Positions 63,390 through 64,000 of a stretch of 64,000 bases of DNA are shown piece after piece. How positions within the stretch are numbered: the stretch's first letter is position 1; every line of letters begins with the position of its first letter. Position numbers and translations under genes: made by a program. Location of the stretch: assembly GCA_964469165.1 (NCBI GenBank), contig CAYXXZ010000003.1, positions 34,867 to 98,866 on the forward strand. The letters run 5' to 3'. The DNA is from CAYXXZ01 sp964469165. Its GTDB lineage: Bacteria; Pseudomonadota; Gammaproteobacteria; Pseudomonadales; Porticoccaceae. The notes under the pieces were generated by a model. It had not been told where the DNA came from and made no database searches. It saw only the letters and a program-made list of their open reading frames with translations.

Positions 63390-63944
63390 ATGATCGCCAC
63401 TATCTCTCCCCGTTTCATTTGTGTTTTTCTTCTGTCGATGCTCACCCCATTGGCAAGTGCCGCGGAGCGAGAACCCAAGGTTTTCGGCTGGGTCGAAAAA
63501 GCCATCGTCATGCCGGTGGGCGCCACCGTCAAAGCGAAGCTGGACTCGGGCGCGCGAACCTCGTCGATGGATGCCAAGAACATTCAGATGTTCAAGCGCG
63601 ACGGCGAGGACTGGGTGAGCTTTCGCCTTCACCTGGAAGACAACGAGAGCGGCGACGAGGTGTACAGGGATCTCGAAATGCCCATCAAGCGCATTGTGCG
63701 CCTGCGCGGCGCGGGTGGCGAAGATCGCCGCCCCACCGTGGAATTGTCGGTCTGCATCGGCGATCAGGTGTACCGGGAAGAGTTCACCCTGCGCGACCGC
63801 GACAACATGTTCTACCCCATGCTGCTGGGACGTCGCACCATCGAGCACCTGGGGTTGCTGGACGTGACCACCACGTTCACCGTGCCACCCACCTGCACAG
63901 TCTCCCAGAACCTGGATGAAGTGATCGAAGTGGACAGGGAGTGA
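63390..63944 (+). CDS. Retropepsin-like aspartic peptidase (COG4067/RimB-like), secreted
   Basis: A 184-residue protein with an N-terminal signal peptide (RFICVFLLSMLTPLASAAE) and a domain of the ATP-dependent zinc protease family, now regarded as retropepsin-like. The LDSGARTSS motif holds the catalytic-type D-S-G. It ends normally at 63944. The in-frame ATG 30 bp upstream is less likely because it lacks a signal peptide start. Function in the periplasm is unknown. Confidence 0.8.
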   Translation: MIATISPRFICVFLLSMLTPLASAAEREPKVFGWVEKAIVMPVGATVKAKLDSGARTSSMDAKNIQMFKRDGEDWVSFRLHLEDNESGDEVYRDLEMPIKRIVRLRGAGGEDRRPTVELSVCIGDQVYREEFTLRDRDNMFYPMLLGRRTIEHLGLLDVTTTFTVPPTCTVSQNLDEVIEVDRE

Positions 63945-64000
63945 GTTCAGTTCACAGTTCACAGTTCACAGTTCACAGTTCACAGTTCACAGTTCACAGT
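63945..64000. repeat. Heptamer tandem repeat, GTTCACA
   Basis: About seven full copies of GTTCACA run from 63950 to the right edge and continue beyond it. The array starts directly after the stop codon of the peptidase gene. Confidence 0.9.

Overview
This window looks like chromosomal DNA of a gammaproteobacterium with moderately high GC content. Several gene neighbourhoods follow the order known from Pseudomonas and related marine orders: ppx/trxA/rho, rsmD/ftsY-ftsE-ftsX/rpoH, coaD/mutM, rpmB-rpmG/radC/coaBC/algC/argB/slmA, pyrE/crc, rph/yicC and gmk-rpoZ-spoT-ridA. A crc gene beside pyrE and REP palindromes of the Pseudomonas type point towards Pseudomonadales or Cellvibrionales. The genus cannot be read from the sequence.

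Positions 1-12,800 hold a complete type III-B (Cmr) CRISPR interference locus on the minus strand. In transcription order it has a CARF-domain protein of the NE0113 family, cmr1, cas10 (cmr2) with intact HD and GGDD motifs, cmr3, cmr4, cmr5, cmr6, a Card1/Can2-type CARF nuclease, cas6, a leader with a perfect rrn-type boxA, and an array that runs off the left edge. Cas10 is predicted to make cyclic oligoadenylate, Card1 to be the activated nuclease, and the NE0113-type protein to be a second sensor or ring nuclease. A Phd/PIN toxin-antitoxin pair lies on the opposite strand between cmr3 and cmr4. No cas1 or cas2 is visible.

Positions 12,900-24,700 hold housekeeping genes (cfa, a deaminase, ppx, trxA, rho), a terC gene behind a yybP-ykoY type (manganese) riboswitch, a CorC-type transporter behind a structured leader, ubiD and a cupin. 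Positions 24,700-28,000 hold two catabolic genes (a dienoyl-CoA-reductase-like flavoenzyme and an acyl-CoA dehydrogenase). Positions 28,300-30,900 hold a three-gene operon (PAP2 phosphatase, glycosyltransferase, PlcP/LpxH-like phosphoesterase) preceded by four Pho half-sites spaced 11 bp apart. I read it as a phosphate-starvation membrane-lipid remodelling operon.

Positions 31,000-53,700 are mostly conserved core genes: gshA, acpH, dsbB, an FKBP lipoprotein, trmB, rpoH, ftsX/E/Y, rsmD, coaD, mutM, an orphan exbD, rpmG, rpmB, radC, coaBC, algC, argB, slmA, pyrE, crc, rph and yicC. At 53,733-54,780 is a decayed island with a broken Fic-family gene and an insertion-sequence remnant. An SDR, a VOC dioxygenase, hrpB, a tiny membrane protein, gmk, rpoZ, spoT, ridA and a retropepsin-like protein complete the window.

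Intergenic space is rich in repeats: REP/REPIN palindromes, two other dispersed families, a 104-bp palindromic element and a heptamer microsatellite at the right edge. I saw no rRNA or tRNA genes.
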